This document shows, in pieces, positions 1 to 10,809 of a stretch of DNA of 64,000 nt. The notes below the pieces were generated by a model. It worked only from the letters and a program-made list of their open reading frames with translations. It had not been told where the DNA came from and ran no database searches. The DNA is from Sequoia sempervirens (Eukaryota > Streptophyta > Pinopsida > Cupressales > Cupressaceae), in assembly GCA_007258455.2 (NCBI GenBank), contig VDFB02373365.1, positions 218,297,765 to 218,361,764 of the forward strand, written 5' to 3'. The first letter of the stretch is position 1. The number at the start of each line of letters is the position of its first letter. The translations under genes and the position numbers were made by a program.

Positions 1-82
1 CAATTGATTTCAATTGGTATCAAACCATTTTAGCCCATTGGTATGAGCATTTAGTTTTTCAATCAATGACAAAGGGGGAGAT
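1..82 (+). mobile_element. 3' internal end of an upstream Copia copy
   Basis: These 82 bases closely match 10732-10809, the stretch just before the 3' LTR of the Copia element further along. They end in a purine run (AAAGGGGGAGA at 71-81) directly before the LTR at 83, as a polypurine tract should. So the LTR at 83 sits downstream of one internal region and upstream of another. The rest of this upstream copy lies outside the window. Confidence 0.8.
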
Positions 83-2019
83 TGTTGGAAAATTGTTGTA
101 ATTGATATCAAAAGGGGATTAGGTGTGAGATGGAACTAATTCTACATGAAGGGGAGGAAACATTGATTTCAAAATGTTTTCATTGATGTCTAAGGAAGAT
201 AGTGTATTGTGAACCTAGAAGATGGAGTGAAGGCTACAAATATTGCTAAATTCCCTTAGCAATTTAAAGAAAAATTTGATCTTATATTTGATATGTTTTT
301 TCTAAGAGCAGCTCAAAGATGTGTTTTTCAAGGCCATAGGTTGAAGGCTATGCTAAGACAAGGATTACTTTTTCTCTCAAATAGAATTAGGGTTTGATGG
401 ATAAACCCTAGGTATATACAGTCATGGCATCAAAACATCATTTCTAATTTGATGGTTACTTGTGTTTGACGGTTGCAGGTAGCTTAAGTGATAACTTAAG
501 CCTATTACGTCACATGGGGAATTAGCCCCTTCACCTAGAAATTACCGACAACTGAGCAGATATTTGTAGCATTTAAATTTTCCTAAGTCTCGTGCAAATA
601 TTTCCTTTTGACAGGATCAATGGTGTTGGTTGAGACTGCAAGATCTAATGGTCTCCTTGCCATCCCATTGTGTCAGTGGTGGGTCCTGGATAAATCCCAT
701 AGGGAAGTGGGGATTGGTGGTAAGTAATCCATAGTGGAAAAACTATAATCAGTGATGAGGACTATGGGACCTATCATGGTAGCAGATAAAATTGATAAGA
801 TATGTTTTCATCATGAATAGGTGGAAAAACGAGGTTGATCAAGGGCAGTGATCAAGCCGAAGTGGATGATCCAATGGTGCCTTCTAGCCTATGAAACATG
901 TGGTGGGACCCATTCATATATTCTAGGGAAATGGGGAATAGTGTAAATAAAATTAAGTTGATCGAATGATGGACATTGATGACAGATAGAACCTTGGTGG
1001 GACCTAGAACACGTGGCATCATCACTTCACATCGATGTTGTAAAGTGAAGTAGTTGGGTGATAAGGAATCAAGACACATGGCACATGTTTGCTATCCCAT
1101 GAAGATCTTGTGGGCCCATTGTTAGTACCGACAAGATAATGGGAGATGACACTGATTAATTGATAGCCAATCGAATGGTGATTGATACATCAAGGAAGTG
1201 TATGTGAATGTTCATAGAGGACATGATCAATGAAGGAGATTTAAATGACCGCCTATCGGACACTCATGATTTAAACTTGTGATGATGAATGAAAAATATA
1301 GGATCTCAGCACGAAGGTAGGAGATTGATGGCCCATATTTGAACAATGTGATCATGAATGACTAACTGCATGTAAACAAGGTTTCACTTGAAAATTGACT
1401 TGGAGATGAAATTAATTGGGCCACCTACTTCAACGATAGGTGTAATATGATTGGATGCATAAAACGATTGTACAGATGACCATAAAGACATAAATCAAGA
1501 TCATATCGTAAGATCAAAAGAGATAATTAATGATATGATCTTGATTTATGTCTCTATGAACATTCACATACACTTCCTTGACAACAATAGATAATTGAGC
1601 AGTTATAGAGTATGTTGTAATATTGATTAGAGTTCCTTAGGAACAAATTATAATCATCTTATATGTTGTAAATGTGATTGGTTGGTGTCATTAGATAACT
1701 GAGTTGGTGCTCAATTTAGGAGATAGGTGTCTCCTTAGGGTTGGTTCCCTTAAAATATTTAACAAAGGATTCTATTGTGAGGTTGTATTAGGAAAATAGC
1801 TCCTAGTAGCATTTTCTCACTTCGGCTTTTCCCATCTTGGGTTTTCCACGTATATTTGTTGTTATGTGTTGATCTTTTATGTGCATGTGGTTGTCATATC
1901 TTTAAGTTTTAATTTTCACATCTATTTTTTAAGTGTTGTACTTTCTCTTTACAAAAGAATGCTAAAATTTTAGAATCTACTAATTCAACCCCTTCTTAGC
2001 AGATTATTGTGTTCCAACA
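83..2019 (+). repeat. Copia 5' LTR
   Basis: The 1937-bp LTR begins TGTTGGAA and ends TTCCAACA, a perfect 8-bp terminal inverted repeat, and a primer-binding site follows at 2022. It aligns with 10810-12728 plus 18996-19333. The segment around 1488-1581 differs from the other LTR: about 380 bp present there (around 12250-12625) is replaced here by a short inverted duplication. No 5-bp target duplication can be read on its left because that flank is another element copy. Confidence 0.88.
1190..1581. repeat. Foldback inverted repeats inside Copia LTR
   Basis: Two perfect inverted repeats are visible. Positions 1190-1219 are the reverse complement of 1552-1581 (30 bp), and 1488-1507 are the reverse complement of 1532-1551 (20 bp, 24-nt loop). 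The inner hairpin abuts the outer right arm directly. The 3' LTR lacks this arrangement, so it arose after, or during, the last replication of this copy. Confidence 0.85.
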
Positions 2020-2021
2020 AT

Positions 2022-2033
2022 TGGTATCATAGC
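2022..2033 (+). other. Primer-binding site (initiator Met tRNA)
   Basis: TGGTATCATAGC lies 2 bases after the LTR end. It differs by one base from the usual plant TGGTATCAGAGC that pairs with the 3' end of initiator methionine tRNA to prime minus-strand DNA synthesis. Confidence 0.85.
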
Positions 2034-2093
2034 AATAGGTTCCCTAGGAGAAGCTTAATCAACTCACATAGATCCTTGACTTTGTGAACACAA

Positions 2094-4115
2094 ATGGCCA
2101 ATGAAGAAATCTCTTCCTCAACCAATCCACCTAAGTTTGATGGAAAAAAATATTCCTATTGGATCTTATTAATGAAAGGATATTTGGGATATTTAGGTTT
2201 TCAAATTTGGATGTCAATGTTAATTGGGTACACACCACCTAGCACACCTCCTAATGATGGTGTAGCTAAAAAGTACTTTGAGAATAATGAAAAATAAGGG
2301 TCCACTATCATGAATAGTCTATCTAGGTATGTGCACAACAAATTTATGTATTTTGAGAATGCATAGGATGTATGGGATACATTAAAGAAGACTTATGAAG
2401 GAGATGTAAAAGTTAAATTAGCAAAGATTCAAATATTGAAAGCTATATTTGAAGGTCTAAGATTGTTAGAAGAAGAAAATATTGTAGACTATCTTTTGAG
2501 ATTCAATGATATTGTGAACTCTATCAAAGGATATGGAGAAGAGTTGAAAGAGGATGTAGTTGTATTGAAAGTACTTAGATAAATGACATACAAGTATGAC
2601 TCTAAGATCTCAACTATAGAAGAAGGGAGAGAAATAGGAAAACTAACACTAAACGAACTACATGGTATATTCATAGCCTATGAGATGAGGATGAGAGATG
2701 AAGAACCATCCAAGAAAGAAGCTACTTTTAAGGTAGTTAACAAGGGAAAGGATGCACCTTCCAAGAAAGAGAAGGTAGAGATAATCCCATCTAAGGATGA
2801 TAAGACTGATGAAGAAGAGGTAAAATTCATTAGGAGACTAAGAAGAGGATCTAGAAAATACAAAGTTAAGATTCCCTTCAAATTCTTTGAATGTGGTAAA
2901 GTAGGTCATTTTTGTGCTAAGTTTCCTTACAATAACAAAGGAAACTCTGAAAAAGAGGTAGATGATAAAATGAAGAAAAACTACTACCCCAAGAGAAGAA
3001 ATTTTTAGAAGAAAAATAAAATTCTATATATCCAAGAAGATAGTGATGCATCATACTATAATAGCTCAGATGATGAAAAAACTATGCCTCTTTTTTGCTA
3101 GAAACAATGAGTTTCTCTTCATGGAAAAAGATTCTGAGGAGTAGAAAAATGAAAAGGCTAAAGATCCTCTTAAAGAGGGTGAAGAAGTAGTTGACCTGTA
3201 AGGAGAACTCATTTTTATCCTAAATGAGATTGATGATCTCAGAGATGAGATTGAGAAGTTGAAAAAGGAGAATAGGCAATAGAAGAAACTTGCACTAAAA
3301 GAGTCTAAAAAACTAAGCAAGGAACTAGAAGAATTTTCCCAGAATGTGGTATATTTGAAGCTGAAACTAGAAGAAGCCAAGCGAGCAAGAGATGCAACTC
3401 AATCCAAGTTGTTGTCTAAAGCTAAAATATGCATGAAGCTTGAGGAATAAATTGTTTCTCTAAGGAGGGATTTGGCCAAGGAAAATGAACAAATAGATAA
3501 AAGAGTTAAACTGAAAAGTGGTTCAAACATTTTAGATGAATTATTAAGCACCCAGAAGCCCAAAAATAAAGAAAAATATGGCCTAGGTTTGGAGAAAGGA
3601 AAAAGATAATTTGTTGATGCTTCTGCAAAGCTATATGAAAGATTTAGAGAAAAATAAAAGTCTAAATCTATCAAGGAGAGTAATGGAAAAGGAAGTGACT
3701 ACAATTGGAAATCTACAAAGGTATATAAAACAAAAGAAGAAAGAATCCTATTGTAGACAAGAAGGATAGCCAATCAAATCCTGTGCATAAGAAGAAAAAG
3801 AAAAGCTTCCAAAGGACTAATAATGATGGATTCACTAAGGTGAGAGATACAAAAAGGTGGATGCATAGAATACCCCCTCATCCTACATAGAATGCTATGA
3901 CCAGGTATTCTACATATTTCTATGGCTATGGCTATTTCTATTCATATAATCAGTTTGATCATAGGGCTAAAGAATGTAGAATTATTCCTAAAAAGAGTAA
4001 AAACTTTGAAAGTAGAAATTTGTTTGCTCCTTTACTTGATATGAATATAGTCTTCTATAATTATAATAACTTTAGTCATATAGCAAAAAAGTATAGAACA
4101 AAGTTTACAAAATAA
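2094..4115 (+). pseudogene. Copia gag polyprotein, degenerate
   Basis: Gag forms the virus-like particle and packages element RNA. The start MANEEISSSTNPPKFDGKKY and the following W-rich segment match the N-terminus typical of Copia gag, and the chosen ATG lies 75 bases after the LTR. A zinc knuckle at about 2880-2925 reads FFECGKVGHFCAKF: the spacing is right, but the first and last cysteines are Phe. Acidic and coiled-coil sequence follows (about 3200-3690; heptads such as EIDDLRDEIEKLKKE). Two more knuckle-like motifs lie at 3925-4105 (YFYSYNQFDHRAKEC and VFYNYNNFSHIAKKY), with most cysteines replaced by Tyr or Phe. At least six in-frame stops and frameshifts break the frame. It cannot make a full-length gag. 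Confidence 0.82.
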
Positions 4116-4251
4116 AATGTTAATAATGAGAAAAAGAAAGTCCCACCTCTTAAGACAAACAAAGAATTAGATAATAATGAGGATATTGTGGAAAGGATAG
4201 AAAAGACAACTAGGAAAGTGTGGAAAGAAAAGGGAGAAAGCTCCACACAAT

Positions 4252-4443
4252 CAATGATTGCACAAATAGCTCTACATGCCAAAAAGAAAAATCTGTGGGT
4301 GATAGATAGTGGTTGCTCCAAACACATGACTTGAAATAAGAGCAAGCTCATCAAACTCAAGAAATGTAATGGAGGATCTATGAATTAGGGTGATAGCACC
4401 ATAGTAGAAATATGTTGTAGGGGCATCTTAAGACTAGATGGTA
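4252..4443 (+). pseudogene. Copia aspartic protease, 5' part
   Basis: The segment LWVIDSGCSKHMT (about 4296-4332) carries the Copia protease active-site motif D-S-G with the catalytic Asp intact. The protease would cut the polyprotein into gag and pol products. In-frame stops follow (after HMT, and after GGSMN). The coding sequence is then interrupted by the insertion at 4444 and resumes at 7536 with KNPTKDVLYDEGLK, the usual lead-in to integrase. Confidence 0.8.
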
Positions 4444-7400
4444 TGTTGGTTTTTTTCTAGTACACCCTTAGAATTCTCTAAAGAGTATCCAACCCCCATA
4501 ATCAAGAATCCTTGAGATGAATGACCAACTTAACGAGTAAAGGGCTCTAAGGACTTTATTCCTTCACATTAGGCTCTATGCGACCTAGGAGGGAATTCCT
4601 TATGGTGTTCATTTTGATCTATCTAATGGATAACACTTCAATGCATAGATTGATTCCTATAATTTGAAAATAGACATAATCCACTAAAGATTTGGCTCAT
4701 CTTTAAGTAAATAATCATTTATTGACTAGGAACAAGGAAGTATTTCAAATACATGCTTCATGATTGACATATTTTAAGTGAATTATGTTCTCATTCTAAA
4801 TCCACGGTCAGGTAAATCATTAACACATTCAATTGTAAATATTTCTAACAAATAGACCAGTGTTTCATCGATTAGGAAATGGAGTCGAATGTGCAACAAC
4901 TAGTAATACACAAATTCTTTAACTCTGATAATAATGGACTATTTTCACAATGCCTTGCAATTTGAAAATTCACAATTCCTAAAACATGACTTCTTATTGG
5001 ATCCTTTGCAAATACCCACCAATCTGTAACCCTATTCAAGCATTTAATTAACCCTTTGAGTTAAAGAAAAAATAAGGACACATATTCAATTGACAATTGA
5101 AGATAAATGATAATACCCTTGATATTTTTATTTATGACTTGTAGCAACTTACAACAAGAGAGTAAATTTTTTAGAGATAAGATTTGTTTCGATATTAGTA
5201 ATTTGTATAAAACTACTTTAAGACCATTACATATATGATTCAAAACCAAGTTGATTCTACTGTTCTATTCATTAACACTCTTTCTATGCCTAATTTCTGT
5301 CTAGACCATACATTGGACTCAAAATTTCAGAACCCCTTGCAATGAGCCATGAAATCCCTTTTATAACACAAGGGAGCCACAAGCATCTGACTCAATTGCA
5401 GTTACATTTCAAGAATATTTCATTTCAGCACAAATTCAATTTCATTCCAAAAATTCCCCGAACAGTTGTATGTAATCATTTACTAAGCATGGGGAAACAC
5501 AAATTTGTAACCACCACCAAAAGAAAATGTTGATGCCACCAAAAATTTCCTTTAACTGCCAACTATTCATCGCATTCCACATCCATGTTGAAAAAAATTC
5601 TTCATTATATTAACCTTCAGCATTCACAGTCAGCATGAAGACAAAAAACCAACAACATACGCAAAGAGCAGAAGAAAACCACCACAACAATTTTATCATC
5701 ACCCCAAAATTTGAAACCCAAATACCATCTCTCTTAACCAGAAGAAGAACCAACACCAAAACCAGACCCATGGTACACACGCCCATTGCATGTCCTTGCA
5801 AGAGGTGGGAAAGAGACTTCCACTCCTTCCTCATCTTTATCATTACCAGGCACAGAGCCATCATGCCTTCTTGAATTCTTTACCGATATCGGTGGGACCA
5901 ATATTACTTCCACCCCCAAGGCCGCCAGTTGATTCAATATCATAAGATACCTCTGATAACTTGAGTCTATTTTAGTTGCACTGTCTGAAGGGCTATTAGT
6001 GATGGAAATTGGGGAGTTCTATCTTCCATAAGAAACTTGGCCATACCTTATTTTTCTTCATACTCTTTGTACAAACCCTAGGAACTCCTTATGTTGTTTT
6101 TGTAGTCATGCCTTGGCTTCTGAACCTACAACTGCATCTAGTAGGAAAAAATGTAGATTTCTCACCACGGGCCTCGACCTTTCCCTTCTCCTTTAGAGTT
6201 GGAATTTATTCAAGTACATTCTACTCATGTTTTGGGACATTTCCATGAGGTTTTTGAACATTGAACCTAGAGGACCTTCTCACTAGCAACATGAAATTAG
6301 TTGGCTTGCTCATCTTTTCCGCTGGGAAACTTCGCAGACTCATAGCAGGGCACTCTTCATTGTATACAAATTGAGAAAATTGTAGCACCTAATTGTAAGG
6401 GTGAAAATGAAAACCATTCAATCTATATTTATCAAGCAACTTTGATGATATTTGATCATCAATTTTGACATCACACGCCTCAGTAAGCCATTAATCACTG
6501 GTGTCCATTTCATCACCATTAATTACCTAGGTGCTTGGAAATCTACATATCATTCTTAATGATGGCAAGGAATTAATTCCTTGCATGTACCAAGACCTAA
6601 TTGATCGATCCTGAAGAGCATATGCCATTAATGCTCACTACTTGCAGAGAAAAATGGCTATCACATGTGCATTTCTAATTTTTTAAATGTTGGTTGTCAA
6701 TTCCCTAATGAGGTGGTGAATCGAACGATTCACAATGAGCCAACCGGGTTTGAATTCCATGAGGCCATAAATCACAAATCCTTGGCCAATGAGATGTGTC
6801 CAGGTTGGGTACCACATCATTTTTTTATGGGCCCCACCTCTTGCTTTGGGTGTGTGGATAAATCTATGTGTCATGAGCTCACAGACCATGCAGTTTTTAA
6901 CAAGCCTTTAGCTTTTCTTTGCGAGCTAGTGGGGAATGACTGAGATTATTCCTAGAACTCGATCACTATCATCAGATTAAGTCATCGTACGAAAGGATTA
7001 ATAGTGGAAGCAAGGTCCCATCATCCATATTAGGACACATGTCCTTATCTCATAGACCTTGCTACTTTTAACATGCTAGCAACTTAATCTAGTGAGCCAG
7101 TGGGGAAAAACTCAAATCAATTACCAAGATCTAGTGATTCCTAAACCTGCACATGAAACAAAGTTAGTCTTAAGAGTGGGGATAATTGGACCCTCGGGCA
7201 AAGACTTAATTCAAGTATTTTGTAATGAAATATTTTTCCCTTATTAAGGGATTTTTTGGAAGTAGGAAAGTGTGTGGGGTGACCAAAATCCCTAGATTGA
7301 AGGGGTCGATAATGACATGTATTCAAGGGCTCAAGTAATAACTTAAGCTACTGGTGATAGGCCATAGCAAGTCAACATAAAATTAAAATGCCCAAATGGT

Positions 7401-7530
7401 TTTAAGATATATTGTTATACAAAGAGGGTTCACAGACCAAAACCCTAACCCCAGCCTTGAACACAAAGCTCACAATCATGGTTTGACTAAGAAGTGCTCA
7501 AAATCTGCAAAAATTTTGGAGGCCCTATCA
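4444..7530. mobile_element. 3.1 kb solo-LTR-like insertion in Copia pol
   Basis: The Copia reading frame stops at 4443 and continues at 7531-7536. The inserted DNA starts TGTTGG, ends CTATCA (TG...CA), and is flanked by an identical 5-bp duplication TGGTA (4439-4443 and 7531-7535). This is the signature of an LTR-element integration. I saw no gag or pol motif on either strand and no second copy of the ends inside. The simplest reading is a solo LTR left by LTR-LTR recombination; a non-autonomous element is the alternative. It holds only short chance ORFs. Orientation is unknown. Confidence 0.75.
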
Positions 7531-8650
7531 TGGTAAAAACCCTACAAAGGATGTCTTGTATGATGAAGGTTTGAAGTAAAATTTGTTAAGTGTGAGCCAA
7601 ATGTGTGACAATGGCTATAAAGTCACATTTGATTTAGAAGGTTGCAAAATTAGAAAGAAGGGAAAAATATTTGCACAAGGGTTGAGAATCGATAGCAATC
7701 ATTACAATCTTGTTGAAGTGAAAGGTCAAAGTTGCTTGATAGGACAAGCTAATGAAAGTTGGTTATGGCATAGAAGATTAAGCCATATAAATTTTTACAA
7801 TTTGGAAAAAGTGATTTTAAAAGGTCTGGTTAGAAACGTTCCTATAGTAACCAATCCTGCAAATTTGATATGCAAAGACTGCCAGTAGGGAAAGAAAAAA
7901 AAGGCTAGTTTTCCAACCAAAGAGTATTCAGCTACAAAGCCTTTACAATTGGTTCATACTAATTTATGAGGACCCACAAGAACAAGAGGACTGAAAGGAA
8001 AAAGATACTTTATGCTACTAATTGATGACTACACCAGAATGACATGGGTGACATTTTTGAGGGACAAATTACAAGCATTTGGGAGATTTAAGATATTCAG
8101 GAAGATAGTTGAGAAATAGATAGGTAGAAAGATCAAATTCTTAAGGTCAGACAAAGGAGGAGAATTCACATCAAATGAATTTGTTGATTATTGTGAGGCA
8201 CATGGAATCAAGAGACAATAATCGGCACCAAGAACTCTACAACAAAATGGAGTCGTAGAAAAGAAGAATAGAGTTGTGCAGGACATGGCTAGAATATTGC
8301 TAAAAGAGGCCAAATTAACTGATATGTTCTGGAAAGAAGAAATACACACTATAGTATACATTCTGAATAGAGTCCAAATCAGAGTAGATAGTGATATTAC
8401 TCCCTATGAACTATGGTATGGTAGACTTGCATCTGTGAAATACTTTAAGGTGTTTGGCAGTAAATGATACATCAAAAGAGAAGATGAAAACTTAGGGAAT
8501 TTTGAATCAAGAAGTGATGAAGGAATATTTTTAGGATATTCTACTCAAAGAAAAGCGTATAAATGTTATAACAAAAGGCTAGACAAGATTGTAGAAAGTG
8601 TCAATGTAAAGATTGATGAAAGTATTAAACACATCAAATCTGATCAAGAT
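7531..8650 (+). pseudogene. Copia integrase, degenerate
   Basis: Integrase inserts the cDNA into the host chromosome. The N-terminal zinc-binding HHCC domain is visible (WLWHRRLSHINF at about 7760-7795, CKDC at about 7872). The catalytic core follows with LIDDYTRMTW, LRSDKGGEF (second Asp) and QQNGVVEKKNR (Glu). The residue expected to be the first catalytic Asp is Asn (LVHTNL, near 7958). The conserved C-terminal part FKVFGSK then DEGIFLGYS is present near 8450-8540. In-frame stops occur after CKDCQ, VHTNL, IVEK, KRQ and FGSK. Another copy of this family at 19519-20330 carries the same Asp-to-Asn change. Confidence 0.85.
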
Positions 8651-8889
8651 AATTTTGATGATGAGTTAGATTATGAAGACAATGTGGCAAAGGATGAAGA
8701 AGAATATAAGGAAGTAGATATTGAGAAGGCCCCTAAAAAGTATGTTAAAAAATATCATCCAATAGATCAGATAATTGGGGATAAAATGAAGGAGTTCAAA
8801 CCAGGAGGAGATTTGCAAAAAATAAAGAACAAGTAAATTTTTCTCTCATATCTCAAATTGAACCAAAAATTTTCTCTGAAGCCAACAAA

Positions 8890-9580
8890 GATGAGAGCTA
8901 GATAGAAACCATGGAAGAAGAGTTCAATCAGATTAAAAAGAATAAAACATGGGAATTGGTACCTAGGCCTTGAAGTAAAAATGTGATTGGCACCAAATGG
9001 GTGTTTAGAAACAAGTTGAATGAATACGAAGCTATCATAAGAAACAAGGAAGGATTAGTGTGCAAGGGATATGCACAAGTTGGAGGAATTAATATTGAAA
9101 ATACATTTACACCTATGGAAAGACTAGAATCAATCAGAATGTTTCTTGTGTTTTCAGTCTAGAAAAGGTTCAAAGTGTATCAGATGGATGTTAAATCTGC
9201 ATTCTTGAATGTAAATTTAGAAGAGGAATTTTACATAGAACAACCAGAATATTTTCAGCTGTCAAAGGATAATGATTATATGTGCAGATTGAGAGAGGCC
9301 TTGTATGGTCTAAAAAAAGTACCTAGAGCATGGTATTCAAGATTAGACCAGTACTTGCAACAACAAGGATTAAAAAAGGGATGTGCAGAAAGTAACATGT
9401 ATTTCAAATCTGAAGGTGAGCACATGATTATAGTTGTTGTTTATGTGGATGACATAATTTTTTGTGGTAATAATGATAAAATGTGTAAAATATTTTCTAC
9501 TCACATGCAAGATTAATTTGAGATGTCAATGTTAGGAGAATTGTCATTTTTTCCTTGGTTTACAATTTGTACAAATTGAT
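8890..9580 (+). pseudogene. Copia reverse transcriptase, degenerate
   Basis: The Copia RT motifs appear in order: ETMEEEFNQIKKNKTWELV, then GTKWVFRNKLNEYE, KARLVCKGYAQ-like sequence (here EGLVCKGYAQVGG), VYQMDVKSAFLN with the first catalytic Asp (about 9178-9210), EALYGLKKVPRAWY, and VYVDDIIF (about 9440-9465) with the catalytic YVDD box intact. It copies element RNA into cDNA. Stops occur at about 8973 and 9162, and a frameshift or stop at 9514. The stretch 9175-9516 is open and well preserved. Confidence 0.88.
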
Positions 9581-9589
9581 AATGGGATA

Positions 9590-10394
9590 TTCATATCTCA
9601 AACTAAGTATGCTAAGGATATGCTTAGGAAATTTGGCATGGAAGAAAACAAGCCAGTCAGTACCACCATGATAACTTTTTGCAAGTTGAGTAAATCAGAT
9701 GAATCACTTGAGGCAAATCAGATAGTGTATAGTTCAATGATTGGAAGCTTGTTGTATTTAACTACATCAAGGCTAGATATTATGCAAACAATATGTTTAG
9801 TGGCAAGATTTCAGGTGGCACCTAGAGAGTCACATGTCAATACATTGAAAATAATTTTCAAATACATCAAGAGTAATATTGACTATGGACTATGGTATCT
9901 CAAGAGCAAGGACTTCATTTTAACTACATATACAAATGTTGATTGGGTAGGAAGTGTGGATGATAGGAAAAGAACCAGTGGTGGAGCATTTTTCTTGGGA
10001 AACAAGTTAGTTTCCTGAATGAGCAAGAAGAAAGAATTAGTCACTCTGCTTTTGAAGTAGAATATGTGGCAATAGTAGCATGTTGTACTCAAGTCCTATG
10101 GATGAGGAAAACTCTTAAGGATATCAAAGTGGAGTACAAAGAACCTATCTCAATTCTTTGTGACAATTCAAGTGCCACAAACATATCAAAGAATCTAGTG
10201 ATGCAATCTATAACAAAGCACATATCCATTAAGTATCTCTTCATAAGAGATAAGATTGCAAATAAGGAAGTTAGCATGGAATATGTTCCCACAAGAGAAT
10301 AGGTAGTTGAAATTTTCACCAAACCTCTTCCTAAGGAACAATTTGAATATATGAGGCAAAAATTGGGAGTTATTGCTCCCACATCATATCAATA
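9590..10394 (+). pseudogene. Copia connection and RNase H, degenerate
   Basis: This is the C-terminal part of Copia pol. YSSMIGSLLYLTTSRLD (about 9730-9780) is the conserved connection segment. RNase H residues can be followed: Asp in TNVDWVGS (about 9940), Glu in FEVEYVAIVA (about 10055), Asp in ILCDNSSA (about 10158) and Asp in LFIRDKIA (about 10245). The end VVEIFTKPLPKEQFEYMRQK is the typical Copia terminus. A stop at 10017 plus a frameshift before FEVEY and a stop at about 10300 disable it. It would degrade the RNA strand of the RNA-DNA hybrid. Confidence 0.85.
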
Positions 10395-10809
10395 GTCATA
10401 GTGATGGGGCATAAGTCTAGGGGAAGTTTCATCTATATTTCATTCATCCTTGGAAACATACAAGATGCATCAAGTCAAGTATCAATGGTTTTACAACTTT
10501 CTAATGACTTGATGGTTGCATAATAATGATTCCCACTCTCTCTTTGAATTTCCTTTCAAATGGGTAGTAAGGTGTTAGGGGGAGTCTTCTCTTTTTCCAT
10601 TGATGTCAAAGGAGGATAATTATGATCAAATGCTCAATTGAGCAGGATGAGCATGGTATCCATGTGCATATTAAATGGGAGTATGTACTAGTGTGTCAAA
10701 TTGGTACAGAGCTCAAAATGATACAAGTCTCAATTGATTTCAATTGGTATCAAACCATTTCAGCCCATTGGTATGAGCATTTAGTTTTTCCATCAATGAA
10801 AAAAGAGAT
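10395..10809 (+). other. Copia 3' untranslated internal region
   Basis: This is non-coding sequence between the pol stop and the 3' LTR. Its last 78 bases match window positions 1-82. The expected polypurine tract before the LTR is present but degenerate (GAAAAAAGAGA near 10798) compared with AAAGGGGGAGA in the upstream copy. I see no gene here. Confidence 0.75.

Noticed and set aside
5610..5943. Overlapping ORFs of 69-84 codons on both strands
   Set aside because: They lie inside the solo-LTR-like insertion, overlap one another in several frames and have no recognisable domain.
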